Positions 1 through 12,197 of a stretch of DNA of 64,000 nt are shown piece by piece. A model generated the notes under the pieces. The model was not told the origin of the DNA. It saw only the letters and a list, made by a program, of their open reading frames with translations, and did not search any database. Within the stretch, counting starts at the first letter, position 1. The number at the start of each line of letters is the position of its first letter. This DNA is from Hysterangium stoloniferum (Eukaryota; Basidiomycota; Agaricomycetes; Hysterangiales; Hysterangiaceae): the NCBI GenBank assembly GCA_015178975.1, contig WHVD01000092.1:62001-126000 (forward strand). The letters are read 5' to 3'. The position numbers and the translations under genes are program-made.

Positions 1-481
1 CCAACCTATATTGTCAGGAGGTGCTACACTAACTGACACAAGATATTGAGACACAAGTACTTTTATTACAAGCTTATTAAACCCTTGTATATTGTGTATT
101 GCAATAGAGTCAACTCATACTATTTTTAATAGGAACTGCCATGACATACAGGTTTTTTGTGTAAACCTAGAACCCATGCCATTTAAAAGTTATATTTTGT
201 TATTTTTGGACTCTAATAGGTTTATTTGGGACTCAATATTGCTCAAGGAAGGACTAAAATTAAGGATGTGCCAATTAAGTAGTGCCCAAGATATATTTCA
301 CCAGGAAATTGTACACTAGATATGATATTTATCATGTTTTGATGCTCTAATTCAAATATAATTGTATTTTTGTGAATTTCCGACACAAATTTGAACAAGT
401 ATCTACTTGTTTTGAAAAAAAAAACATGTCGCGGCACTAGCGCGGCAGCGCGACACCCTGCACAGCACTTTCCTATAGCCC
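1..481. other. Unrecognised AT-rich flank with an LTR-like fragment
   Basis: No gene is visible. The first 150 bases match, in inverted orientation, the fragment at 40739-40998 (shared words include ACTAACTGACAC and CTCATACTATTTTTAAT), so they look like part of an LTR or another dispersed repeat. Sequence of the local gene family begins near 482. The stretch in between (150-481) is not seen elsewhere in the window and I assign it no function. Confidence 0.4.
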
Positions 482-1644
482 AAAACGTGATGATGTAATC
501 GCAGTTGACGCGTCTCTATCTGACCAATAAACGCTGGGGCAGAAAAAGAAGCCAAGAATGTCATAAGCTGGGTAGTGTGACCTTTTCTGCTCCCCCATTC
601 TCAGACTTCGTGTAGTTTTATTAAAAAGACTTTAGTTTGTTTAAGAATTAAAATTTTTAATTAAGAAATAATCAGTCCTATGTGTGAAAATATCCGGAAA
701 CTTTTTAAAACTTCTGTCGGTCTTCTCCGAATTTGAGGCGGGTACATTGGTCTACGACTCAGATATGAGTATTTCCAGTGTATTAAATGGTTGAGGTATC
801 CCTACCTCGCTAAATCAGCATTGTCTTGAACTAGTCTTCCTAGTCTTGGCAGTGTGAGATGCTTGTGTAGAAACTTGCCGAAGGCATCATTGTCTTGTAA
901 CAAATGGGTGATTTCCCGGTATATTGTCAGCTTTGCGATCAGCGAAGCTGTCTTGGCACTGTGAAGGACTTTCATCCCAACCCTTTCCAAACCAACTCCA
1001 CAGTAATACCCGGGGCCAATGTCAATACTTGACATTGTCCCCTGACTTCGTGAGATCATTCCCCAGTGATCGGCATGACGGCAGTAGGGGCTGAGGTTAA
1101 TGTCGTGTTGGTGGATATCTTAACAACATTCGGTGGTCATGGTAGCCCGTTTCTCCTTGACACTGAAATGTGCAGCATATGACACATATCACATGGAAAT
1201 AGCATTATATTTTACTCACCCACTTGTCAGCCCAAATCTATATATGGTTTTCAGACAGCTGTATGTGTTGCCTACCATCCGGGGTCCGATAACATAAATC
1301 AAGGCCGGGTTCATTACAACCCCATCGTTCTCGAAGCTTCTTCCTGAACATCTCTCTCATCACTTTAACGATCTCGTGCCGTTGCATTGAAATCAATACA
1401 CCAAGGGGAAACTAAGGGTGGCAGTTCTGTTAGAACTAGTTGTATTGCAAGCCGTTTTATATTCGACGCAGTTTATTTCGACACTGGGCTAAGTTGTACT
1501 GTACAGTAGCTTAGTCATAAAAACTTAACTTTGTCCATTTTCATTATACCGTCAACATCTAACAAGTTCCTCAATATCTTCAAGGTTGATCCCAGCCATT
1601 GCCGAATCGTGATTCCCCAGAGTTGTCTCATTAAAAGTAGACAT
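482..1644 (-). pseudogene. Family R copy 1: exons 1-3, truncated
   Basis: This is a partial copy of the repeated multi-exon family. Exon 1 starts at an ATG at 1644, is split by a 137-bp solo LTR (1428-1564), and ends at 1220 before a GTGAGT-type donor. Exon 2 runs 1162-806 and its translation carries the family signature GIGPGYYCGVGLERVGMKVL (close variant). Exon 3 starts near 751 and is cut off at about 482 by unrelated sequence. Introns 1 and 2 are about 57 and 54 nt. The LTR insertion and the lost 3' half make this a pseudogene. Function is unknown. The encoded segment has a C-x4-H-x2-C arrangement in exon 1. Confidence 0.7.
1428..1564. mobile_element. Miniature solo LTR (137 bp) with 5-bp TSD
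   Basis: The segment starts TGTTAGAACTAG, ends ATCTAACA, and is flanked on both sides by AGTTC (1423-1427 and 1565-1569). TG...CA ends with an exact 5-bp duplication are the mark of an LTR-element integration. The length suits a copia LTR or a TRIM. It interrupts exon 1 of family R copy 1, and the uninterrupted exon sequence is visible in sister copies. Confidence 0.8.
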
Positions 1645-2742
1645 TGGTGGGTAGCAGTCTTACTTACAAGAGAAGGGGGTGCCTCATCTTTATGCCCCAT
1701 CTGTCGGAAGGTTAATCCCACCAAGGTACAGCCTCCTGGCTGTGCTTACATAGGATGTTGGAATATGAGCTATCATCTATTAGTATGACCTCATACCTTG
1801 TATTGTGACTGCTTAGGTTATCGCCTGTTCATGGACTTCCGTGATAGTATTATTAGTTTAGTGACGGAGTTCTGAGTTCCTTGTGAGCACAGACCCATGC
1901 ACTAACCATGTAATATAGTATATAGTTAGCCCCAGTTGAAGAGTAGAAACCTCAACTGGAAGCCTAGTTATAGCATCAGTTTATTTCTACACCGCTCTAT
2001 CTAAGTCACATTCTCTGCCCTACATAGAGAGTCATTCAACTTGCTCCCCAGGCTTGCAGTTTATTCTAATATAGGATTCACAGTATGTCATCCCTGCCAT
2101 CAGAAGCAAAATCCCCTCACCTTCCTTAACCTATATAGATTCCAGTGGACGTAGTTACTTTACTCCTTTCTGCTGAAGGCTCACATAGTATCTAATAATA
2201 GTTTAGACAATTACAATTCCATAATATAGTATTTAGGGTGTTATTGCTAGCTGCTGGTGGTGGCCGCGAGTGTATTCAATGGATGTATAGCATCAACGCG
2301 TGCAACATGCAGAGCGCGCGGGCGGCGGCGAAAAGTGACTGTATGCGCTCTTATATCTCCTGGGCCTATGGCAGCTTGATTTTCAAGTGTTCAATGGAAG
2401 TGAATTAGTTTAAGGAATTCGCCGAACAAATTGCCTCACACGGTGTGAAGGCCCTCGGTTTTGAGATCATGGATCTTGTTGATTGAGTACTGGGGAAGAT
2501 ATGATGAGCCTGAACGAGACATGCATCAAAATGTGGACAGGGGAGGACTTTTTCAGACATTCAGTAAGATCTTATTTAAAACATGATAATTCAAGGTGGC
2601 TATATGTGTCCTTACATAGGCCCAAATCATATAGCCTTATAAGATCTGCAACCCCGGGTGCAAAGTGACTTGAATAAAGGGCGACGCTTTTCGGCTCCTC
2701 CTGGGTTGATTGAGATGTGTCGGCATCATCAAAGAGGAATGA
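1645..2742 (-). other. Family R non-coding block: 5' flank of copy 1 and 3' flank of copy 2
   Basis: No convincing coding frame. The block is repeated upstream of other exon 1 copies (for example 36879-37200 and 20030-20283) and downstream of exon 5 copies. A recurring element with a TATAAAGCTATA-like core followed by an 'AAGAGCGCATACAG'-like word is present in several modules, so part of it may have been promoter sequence. That reading is inference from recurrence only. Confidence 0.45.
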
Positions 2743-4600
2743 TTAGCAAATGTGTCCATTTGATGGTGCAAAACCTTTCAGGGCAACCATATTTTCCAAC
2801 ACTGATATGGAGTTCGAATTATACCCTACCAACACACGAGTGGAAGGAGCAGCCACCACGCAAAGGAAAGAAGATGCCTTCCAACCTAAACGCTGAAGCC
2901 AGTAGCTGTTGGATTGAACATTGCTCGAGCCGCGCATTACGTCAAAATGTCGAAGGAGAGACACAAGAATGGCGATGCAATCGAGGCTACGCACTGTGGT
3001 ACACGCGGATTCGGACTCGGAAGATCCAGCTATCAACTTCAGAGTCGACTCGATTATTTTTTCGCCAGTCACTAGGATAACCCAACCTGGGTTCGTGTGT
3101 GTCAGAATGAGACTGGTAGGAAAATTGTACGGGCGGATGTAAGACGGTGCTGGAAGATAAAATATAGTGAACGTACCGTACGATGGGCCCGATGAGCGAA
3201 GAAAGTACTTTCAGCTCGTTGATGTGATCGGTGAGAAGCGTGCTGTCGTTGAAGAAGGTTTCCAAGGAGTCAATACTCTCATACAGTGAGTTCGACGTTT
3301 GCCAATCAAGATGAAGTGTCAATGACGCTATATGCATGGGTATGTCGTCCAATAAAACCCTCAATACAGCTCCAGCGATATCCCGAAACCATGCATCTTG
3401 TTGGATGCAACACACGAGAAACAGTATAGGATATTCTTAAAATTTAAGTCGTCGTGCCTGATATTCTCTGTTATGGTTTTGGTGGGAAGGATGAAATGGT
3501 GTGTGATGGCACGACGCACGGTTGTAACCAGAATTCAATGCAACCTCTGATCGCCGTGAGCTCCTCTACAGATAGTTGACGCACGTGGCAGATCGCTTCC
3601 ACGATACTCGCAAGGCCGAAAATGGGTGAGAGATGATGATAACCGGCGATGTGTATGATAAATGTTGATGCAACCTCATCCAAGTTGATGTGCAGCGGTG
3701 ACTTGACTAAAACGTTGTATAGTGATGACGTAATCGCATGTGACGCGATGGCAGGTGACGCGTCTCTATCCAACCAATAAACGCCGGGGCAGTGAAAGAA
3801 GGCCCAAGCCAAAAATGTCATAAGCTGGGTAGTGTGACCTTTTCCGCTCCCTGGCAATATTCCAAAACTCTCTAAAACTTCCGTCGCTCTTCTCCGGATT
3901 TGAGGCGGGTATGTAGGTCTACGACTCAGACATGAGCATGTCCAGTGTATTCAATGATTGAGATATCCCTACCTCGCTAAATCAGCACTGTCTTGAACTA
4001 ATCTTCCCAGTCTTGGCAGCGTGAGATGCTTGTGTAGAAACTTGCTAAAGGCACCATCGTCTCGTAACAAACGGGTGATTTCCCGGTATATTTTCAGCTT
4101 TGCGATCAGCGAAGCTGTCTTAGCACTGTGAAGAACTTTCATCCCAACCCTTTCCAAACCGACTCCACAGTAATACCCGGGGCCAATGTCAATACTTGAC
4201 ATTGTCCCCTGACTCCGCGAGATCATTCCCCAGTCATCGGCATGACTGGAATAGAGGCTGAGGTTGGATGTCGTGTTGGTGGATATCTTAACAACATTCG
4301 GTGGGTCATGGTAGCCCGTTTCTCCTTGACACTGAATACGCAGCATGTGACACATATCACATGGAAATAGCATTATACTTTACTCACCCATTCGTCAACC
4401 CAAATCTCTATATGGTTTGCAGACAGCTGTATGTGTTGCCTACCATCGGGGGCCCGATAACATAAATCGTGGCCGGGTTCGTTACAACCCCATCGTTCTC
4501 GAAGTTTCTCCCTGAATCTCTCTCTCATCTCTTTAACGATCTCGTCCCGTTGCTCTGAACTCAATACACCGGGGGAAACTAAGGGTGGGAGTTCCTCACT
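2743..4600 (-). pseudogene. Family R copy 2, proximal five-exon module (best-preserved copy)
   Basis: Five exons can be read on the minus strand: exon 1 remnant ending 4388, exon 2 4331-3973, exon 3 3918-3520, exon 4 3467-3177, exon 5 from 3112 down. The introns are 52-64 nt, with donors GTGAGT, GTAGGG, GTGCGT and GTACGT and AG acceptors, and every junction after exon 1 falls in the same phase. Exon 3 encodes GSGKGHTTQLMTFLAWAFF. Exon 4 encodes CCIQQDAWFRDIAGAVLRVL. Exon 5 looks helical (LTLKLIAGSSESES). Breaks: the first half of exon 1, with its start codon, is deleted near 4600, and a TAA stop lies at 3437-3439. Function unrecognised; predicted mostly alpha-helical and perhaps solenoid-like, which is a guess. 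Confidence 0.7.
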
Positions 4601-6400
4601 CGCCTTTATTCCCCCATTGGTCGGAGCGTTAATTCCACCAAGGTACAGCCTTATGGCCGTGCTTACACCAGATTCACAGCATGACATCCCTGCCATCGGA
4701 AGCAAAATCCCTTCACCTTCCTTAACCTATATAGATTCCAGTGGACGTAGTGACTTTAATACTTTCTTATGCCTTCTGCTGAATGCTCACACAGTATCTA
4801 ATAATATTTTAGACAATTGTGACCCCATGATATAGTATTTAAGGGTGTTATTGAGCGTCAGGGTTGAAAGTAAAACAGCTTTTCTCTCATTCGAGAAGTG
4901 GCATTACCTTCAATTATAAATGCAGTCCAGAGCTATGCTGATCCGCTGCCGCTTCCAAGTTGTCGTTGTTAACCTGAAACTTTTCTTGCGAGAGTGCGGG
5001 CTGCCTGTTTAATTTTATCAAAACCTTCAACGAGGAGAAACCCAGGGCAAGTGATGGATGGTCTAGTCGCATTAATGGTAAGCAATGTGATTTCTTCATT
5101 CGCCCTCGCCAAATCCTTGGCTGTGACGAATCCATCCGGGTGTGTATTAACACATTCTAAATATAATCTCGTCTCAGCGACACTGGCAGCTAGCCTTATT
5201 ATTATGTCTCTGTCTGAGTGGAATGTTTCGCCCCAGGCTCACACGATTGATGCGTGGACATTGCTCTTCAACGCGACGATGACAAAGTAGATCAAGCATT
5301 GTGACCCACCTGTAGTTTGACCTATTGCAGGCGGGCCCTTTGCGTTATGTAAAGATTCACCACGCTGGCTATGCTAATACATTCCCCTTTTCTGCCATCT
5401 TTCTGCCCCCTTAGGTGCTGTCAAATCCACTGTGCCCTGTGAGCTCCACATGGGTCGCTGGAACAATCCCTCTTTGTTCCCACACGATGGCCATTCATCG
5501 CAGTCCTGCGTTTGTCACCACAACCGATCCTTCATTTTCTCTTTTGGCTAATTTTTCAGTCAAGGAATGGACAAGGTACTCTGAGTCTTAACATACTTCA
5601 GAGCTGATAATCGGCTATTGTCGTCAAAAAATGGGCGGAACATGCGACGCTTGCCACGGCAATACATCATAGTGGCTCTCAGATAATCTCAAGTGCAGCC
5701 AGATAACAAAAGGATTATGTCTTGGGAATACCATTTGGATCACTCTTGACGACAATTATGCTTCCGTACGCTGGTACCGGACCGAAAACAACAGCAATTC
5801 CTTTCAAAGACAGTGGAAATGGTCGAACCCAGTCTCAGAATGGTTCAGAAACACTCCAAGGATATTTGCTGCCGTGAGACGTATATATATAGTCTTACAA
5901 TATATTTAATTATTAGTCACAAAACACAAAGCCCTACAAAGCCAAAGGTATCATCGACACAATTCTCGTCAGCAATGAATTCCAGAGTTGCAATGAGCAT
6001 AAGAAGTGATTGAATGAGCTTTCAACCCGACTCAAATGATGTAAGTTTATGTAACTATTAATGCCGCCAAAGCGAGCTGAAAAAAAAGGAAACAGGAAAG
6101 ATATTATCCTCTTCCTTGCTTGCTTTCAATATACCAGTGAAAGGTGTGGCCACCGTGCAAAGGAAGGAATGAGGGGCAGAAACTAAATTCCAAAAACATT
6201 CAAGGTTGAACCGGTTCGTTGGGCTGCGCATTGTCCCTTAATGTGGAAGGACATAAACAACAATGATAAGGGGAGAGAGCTTGAGAGCTGTGGTACAAGC
6301 TGATTCCAGGCCAGACGATCCAGCTATTAGTTCAGTATAACCGCAATTATTCCGTTGAGAGCCAACACCCAATACTGGAAGAGAAAAGATGGTGAACATA
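4601..6400 (-). other. Family R spacer block (upstream of copy 2 exon 1)
   Basis: No supportable gene. The same block recurs inverted at 18871-20283 and at 49219-49713 plus 57032-58102, where a chromovirus splits it. It contains an AT-rich core (GTATATATATAGTCTTAC) conserved between copies. Short open frames here are not conserved in frame between copies. Confidence 0.5.
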
Positions 6401-9138
6401 GTGTATTACGAACTCCACAAGCAAGGAAACCACCCAAGCTGATGTGAATGGAGAGCAGCACCGTGTTATCATTGAAGAAGGTTAGTAAGGCGAAGAAAAT
6501 CCACGACAGTGATTGCTATGTCGAAAATGAATATGACCCCCCCAAGGATGTCATATTTATGTTTATTCCATCCACCACAATATTAAATGGGTTAAAGGCC
6601 CTTGTTTATTGCAAGGTTTTGGGCTATAAGATCGCTGACCCTGGAGATTGAACATGGATTTTGAAGAGAAGATTCGCCTGAACAAGAGAAATGTTGTCAT
6701 GGATCAGTGATTATTCCTACTGTTCTTTGTTATTCTTCAATGGCTTCCTTCGTGTGAGCCTAAGTGACGTGGGAACTGAGGTGGCGGGGCTTCTTCGAGA
6801 TTGGGTAGTGGTATTCCATATGATGGGATGGTCATTAATGAATTGGATGTGGTTCTAGCCACGACTAGCACTTAATATATTCATTATATGTGTGAGAAAG
6901 AGCTGTAGAGGATGCTGGGAGTGAAAAAGTGGCTGTATGCGCTCTTAAATTTACTATGTGGCTTGAAAATACGGTTACAAGGCGAGTTAAGGAAAGATCA
7001 ATAGGACTGATCCTGCCGGTCTGGTTGAAATGTGAAGAGAGAGGGTTGAGGTGCGGCGACGATGCATCAAGAGGCATTGACAGTGAGCACTAGACCTTCA
7101 TAGTCGATTATGGATGCTTCGTTGGTTGAGCCGTGGATAACGTCTCAATGTACAAGGAGAGAAACACGAATGGCGATGGTATTGAAGCTGCGCACCGTGG
7201 GACACGCGAGACCGGATCAGGGTAACCCCGATTATTTCTTCGGCGCATATTGCAGAAACTCTGTTCGATTGTGATGAGACGATGGCAAGGTATATTGAGG
7301 ATTTTGAAGTACTGTGAGTACTCTCCAATGTTAAAGCCGACATCTGGCGGTTTCTCCTTGGCTAGCATGATTGCGGTGACTAACTCACCAGTTATTATTT
7401 TTGATAACACGGCCTGGAACCCTCATAGTTATGTTCCGCGGTTTTTTTTCCAGAAAATAGAGACGTAAGGCGAATTCGTCAATGCTACCGACACATCAGT
7501 GAAAGGTGTGGCGACTACGCATAGGAAGGAACAGGTGACGACAATTAACGTTCAAGAGTCCGACGTATCTTGTAGAAGAGTTCCTTAATATTAGATTGAA
7601 TCAAATGATTGTTTCGTTACTCCTCTAACGGAAATAATTCAAAGATGACAATTGGCATGAAATCCAGTCAACCGAACGCACTCAATTGCGGTGCTTACCA
7701 AAATTCTGAGAGCCATAGTGTAATCGCTCAACGATATTGGAGTAGGGAACATTTAAAAGTCTCCCTGCTGACTCTGTTCCACAAAAGGTCAAGTGGCCTA
7801 GTTACACACCTTGATATAGTTATAGACAATGAGAGATTTGAATGACTCACTCCAGAAATTTACCGAATCATCTCCACCTTGTTTGTGGTACGACGGATTA
7901 ATAAAATCCTCTAATAACCGGTCCGAAGAATCAAGGGATGATTCGGACAATAGGGTCGGTGACACGGGATGAAGCTCGGGAGAAATGTATGCTATTTGGC
8001 TCGCCAATCGGGACGTTGCGCGCGAATGATGAGAGGATGCACCTAATTCCAATTGACGACTTCTCAGTTTTATCTCAAGGGGAGGTATGAAGGACTCACC
8101 GGGAACTGCTGAAGAATTATCGTTCAGCGTTATTCACAATTTGCAGGGGAGTACCTTCTTTTGTTCCATCTAGGAACTTGGCATGGCCATGATCTACATC
8201 CGATGACGACATATCAATTAATGGAACTAATAGTAGACTCAGTCACTCATGAGAATTGTTGAAAAATGATCCGCTGCACCGTCAAGAGGTGGTAAGGATG
8301 GGTCTCAAGAATATAGCAGCAAGTCAGTGGTCAACCCATAATTGAAAGTATGTCTATGTGTGACCACTCCGTGCGAATAAAAGGGGATTGACGCCTTCTT
8401 GTCGTCGGATAGTGGTGGTGGGGGGGTAATGGACTCATCTGTCTGTTAGCGGTGGCTCAACAAAATCATCGTAATGAAAAAGGTATTACGCTACATACCG
8501 AGAGGTGTTTCCGGGAATATTGTTGGTATTTCACACGATATATGTTTGGATGAATCAAAATCCTTTGGGAAGGTTGGAGACGGGAGGTAGCACGGGGAAG
8601 GTCTTGAGTAGAGTCTTCGCAGCCTGGAGTTGACTGGCCTTTGCCGATAGAGCTGATCGATTTCCAGGTGACATTTAAAAATGACATTTTGGATACCAGC
8701 AGGTATAGATGGTGGGCAGCAGTAATTGGAAGTTTAAGCCGAAGATGACACAGAATAGTGTTGTACCAACGTTGATTCTACGTGAAGTATAGAAGTGGGA
8801 AACGACTTGCAGACCTTCTTGTACAACGAGCTTGACACAGAGGTAAATGAAATTCGCTGTCGTTGTTGGACTGTAGGAGATGTCGAAGGTGCGTTTTATA
8901 GACCGTTTGAAGCCATCTTGGAACTACTCCGGCGGAGGGCTTGAAATTCCGAATGTGGAGTGCCACGGCGGTGGCCGATGCCTTATTTTCGCTTATTACA
9001 AGATGAAAATCTGACAGAGAACGGGCGATGTTTATGATAAACGTTGATGCAACCTCATCAAAGTTGGTGTGCAGCGGTGGCTTCACTAAAACGTTGTAAA
9101 GTGATGATGTAATCGACGGTGACGCGTCTCTATCTACC
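6401..9138 (-). pseudogene. Family R copy 2, distal modules and variant exon 3
   Basis: Read on the minus strand from 9138 down. A variant exon 3 (NVLVKPPLHTNFDEVASTFI, then RWLQTVYKTHLRHLLQ) is followed by three further coding-looking blocks: about 8760-8466, 8052-7798 (PTLLSESSLDSSDRLLEDF) and 7410-7098 (ELVTAIMLAKEKPPDVGFNI). The same blocks occur in the same order on the plus strand at 15831-18870. The exon 3 side is truncated at 9138 because the large composite insertion starts there; its missing 5' part continues at 32970-33245. Frames change between blocks and splice sites are not all clear, so I call it a pseudogene. Confidence 0.6.
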
Positions 9139-9141
9139 CAA

Positions 9142-10258
9142 CACTGGAGGCACCCCAAGATTTTTGGAGTTGGAAAACCTTCAGAAAATCTTGTTATTTG
9201 GCCAAATTTTCTAAGTGTTGTGTCAATTGAAAAACTCTTTGAAAATTCTGAGTTTTAGTAGGTTTTTCTGAGGCCAAAAATTGGATCTGAAAATTCTAAA
9301 AATTTGCATCAGGAAATTATGAGCAAATATTGTTGGAAATAGCCTATTCTTTATGGATTTTCTGAATAAGAAAACTTTTAGAAAACCCTGTATTTTGTTA
9401 GGATTTTTCCACCTAACAAAATCCTATGAAAACTGTAATAATGTGCCTAGAGAAATCAATTGAAAACCACATATTTCTACTTAATTTTGCCCCTGAGGGA
9501 ATTCAGTGAAAACTATGGTTTTCTGCCTGAAAAAATCTCAAGCCAAGACAAAGTTTTTTTAATCTTTTGTCAAGGGGAAAACCATGATGAAATTTACAAT
9601 TTAATTATACATAAAATCATTGAATAATTATATATTTCAACAAAATTTTCCTTGGTCACAAACACTATGGAAATTCAAAAAATCTGTTTGTGAAATCATG
9701 AAGAAATTGATGATTTTCCATGAGTTTCTTAGAGGTTTTTTAAGGTGAGAAACCTGAACCGATGTTTTGTAATTCAGAATGATTCGCAAATATTCGAAAG
9801 GATACAATGTGATTCAGTGTGATTCGCAAATATTTGAAAAGATACAGTGTGATTCATTACAATTGGCAAGTGTTTGGGAATATTCAATGCGATTTGCAAG
9901 TTTTCAGGAAGCTAGAGTGCAACTTTTTGCGACTATTCTAGACTCTTTGTGATTGTTTGTGACTGTTTGCAACTCTGATAGACTGTTTGCAACTGTTTTG
10001 GACTTTTTGTGACTGTTTTGGACTTTTTGTGACTGTTTTGGACTTTTTGTGACTGTTTTGGACTTTTTGCGACTGTTTTGGACTTTTTGTGACTGTTTTG
10101 GACTTTTTGTGACTGTTTTGGACTTTTTGTGACTGTTTTGGACTTTTTGCGACTCTTTTAGACTTTTTGTGACTCTTTTAGACTCTTTGTGACTCTTATA
10201 GACTCGTTATGACTGTTATAGACTCTTTGTGACACATGTAGACTCTTTGCGACTTTTT
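9142..10258 (+). repeat. Left inverted arm of the composite
   Basis: AT-rich, non-coding sequence matching the reverse complement of 22022-23003 plus 32842-32969 over its whole length, with scattered substitutions. The distal half is a short-period GACT-rich array (see 9925-10320). The sequence identity of the arms stops at GACTCTTTGCGACTTTTTG near 10258 on this side and at 22022 on the other. Confidence 0.75.
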
Positions 10259-10320
10259 GTGACTCGTTTGGATTCTTTGCGACTCTTTTAGACTCTTTGC
10301 AACTTTTTTAGACTCTTTGA
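9925..10320 (+). repeat. About 20-bp tandem array
   Basis: Tandem units of the form GACTGTTTTGGACTTTTTGT (20 bp), near-perfect from about 9960 to 10160 and degenerating on both sides into GACTCTTTTAGACTCTTTGC variants. The mirror array on the other arm (22022-22330) has the same unit in reverse complement. Subterminal arrays of short motifs are usual in CACTA elements, where they bind transposase. That role is inferred here. Confidence 0.8.
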
Positions 10321-10399
10321 AAAGTTGCAAAGTTGCAAAGTGTCACATAAAGTCACAAAGTCGCACAAAGTCACAAAGTGTCACACAAAGTCGCAAAGT

Positions 10400-10688
10400 A
10401 TCGCAAAAAGTCGTGTTGCAAAAAGTCGCAAAAGTGTCACAAATCATAGCACAGTGTCTTCACACAATAATAATCTATGTAAAAAGCCTCCAAAATTTCT
10501 ATTATCCTCTTTTCTTTATGACCACAAACAATGATACACTATACACACAGCACATGGACAAAGGGAGGGAAAAAACGCATCACTATCAATTATATACATA
10601 ATCTATGTTAAGAAGAAGCCACAGCAAACCTGATATACAGTAGGAGGTACACATCGCATGTGAATTTGAAGCTGGGGGATGATGGCAT
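10400..10688 (+). repeat. Dispersed repeat F, copy 1
   Basis: This block is nearly identical, in the same orientation, to 33246-33525, from GCAAAAAGTCGCAAAAGTGT to GTGAATTTGAAGCTGGG. It is missing from the right arm of the inner inverted-repeat element, so it is either an insertion in the left arm or a loss from the right. It has no coding potential worth noting. Confidence 0.65.
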
Positions 10689-11080
10689 GGAACAAGAAAA
10701 TGAGGCTTGGGACAGGCAGTATCCAAGATGGCGGCAGTGGCAGGGGGCAGGCTGGGGTGATGGTGGGTAGGTACAGGTAGTTGAGTATCAATACCAGTAT
10801 CATCAGGCACAGGATATAAACGAGACATTGATTATATTAAGTAGAATATACTTTTTACTTGAATAAATCTTGAAAGCTGGCGCAGTGCTGGCCGGGGTGG
10901 GGTGACAAGGTGGGGAGAGGTGGTGTGGGCGTGATGGTGTGATATAATATGCTGAGCAAGAAAAAGGGAATCCAACTCCAAGTCTAGCTGGAGAGGATAG
11001 CAATAGAAGTGGGGGGGGGATAACCAAAGGGAGCCGGCCAGAGGAGACGATGGCGAAACGTGATCACTCATCCATCCTAT

Positions 11081-12197
11081 TCATATCTCCGTTTTCATCA
11101 TCCGCATACTGCTCCACAGACTGCCATGCTGCACATTTGCGGGGGACAGCGCAAGCGTGGTCCCCGGGCCCGACGGGTGCTGGTACGACTGGCGCGTCGT
11201 CGACGTGTGCGGGTGATGCGAGCCAGTATACGACGTGTGGTGCGAGTCACATGCCTCCCCGCGAGAAATGGCCCGGCCCCACCTCTGTGCCAGATCCGCC
11301 CCCCGCCGCACCGCTCGAGCTGGTCGTGGTGGTGCTCGGCGAGCCCCCAAGGCCCTGCGGGAAAAACGGCGCCATCAGCGTCCCAAGCCACAGCGTGCCG
11401 CCCCCACCCCCTCCACCGTTGCCGCCCCTACTCGCGTTCCCCGCACCACTGCCGCTCCCGCTGAGGCTGCCGTATCCGCTCCCGCCGTTCCCCGCGGCGC
11501 CACTACCAAGCCCAGGCGGGAAGCCCCCAAAGTCCACGCTCAAAATAGCCGAGCGTAAAACGCATCAATGGCTTGCAATACAACGTAATCTAACATGGAC
11601 ATTGCTCGCACCCCGCGCCGCTGCACGCGATCGCGCACGGTGGCGCGCACCCCTGTACCACGCGCAGAACTGGTCCATGTTGTAGGGCCCGTTCCCGTGT
11701 CCGTGTCCATCACCGCCGCCGCCGCCGTGTGGCCCGTGCCCGTGCCCATGTCCCTGTCCATGGTCGTGCGGCCCATACCCGTGTCCTTGCGGCCTGTGGG
11801 GCCGGTGGCCGCCGTGCGTGTGCCCCAGCTTGGGGAAGGCGGGGTGCCATGTCGCGGCAGGGGGGAAGTGGTCGTCGGGGTCCGCGTGGACGGCGGGTCC
11901 GTTCAGCGTGGGCACGGCATCGGCATAGTAGCTGCTGCTGGAGTAGGCCGTGGCGAGCCCGTAGGGGAGGCGGTAGGGTGCGCCGTCCACGGGGGAGACG
12001 CTGCTGTACTCATCGGCGGGGAAGTCGTGCGGTGAGATGCAGGTGTCGTAGGGCGAGGCATCGGTGCGGCGCTTCTTGCAGCTGTTGTTGGGGCGGGGGC
12101 GGTAGATGCGGTAGTGCTCTGCGTGAGGTTTCCGGTGGACGGGTGGGATATGTGGGATAACAATGGGGGGGCGGACTACCAGGTTGGGTTTGAGGCG
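11081..12197 (-). pseudogene. Captured GC-rich host gene fragment, possible transcription factor C-terminus
   Basis: On the minus strand a polypyrimidine tract ending CCCTTAG at 12198 looks like a retained intron acceptor. The exon after it encodes IPPVHRKPHAEHYRIYRPRP, then a Tyr/Ser-rich and a Gly/His-rich stretch, ending at a GTACAG donor after 11659. A second exon from 11538 continues in phase with VDFGGFPPGLGSGAAG. After a frame change near 11250, a tail rich in His, Ser and Thr ends in MRMMKTEI and a stop at 11081. The base composition is unlike anything else in the window. The basic YRIYRPRP segment recalls the end of a fungal HMG box, but that is tentative. The start and first domain are absent, so this is a fragment. 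Confidence 0.55.

Noticed and set aside
3740..3860. GSGKGHTTQ in family R exon 3 as a P-loop NTPase motif
   Set aside because: Walker A needs G-x4-G-K-[ST]; here GK is followed by G, other copies read GSSKGHTTK, and no Walker B or other nucleotide-binding signature was seen.
11050..12160. Long plus-strand frames in the GC-rich segment
   Set aside because: They are Pro/Arg/Val-rich shadows typical of GC-rich DNA; the minus strand gives the coherent protein with splice sites.
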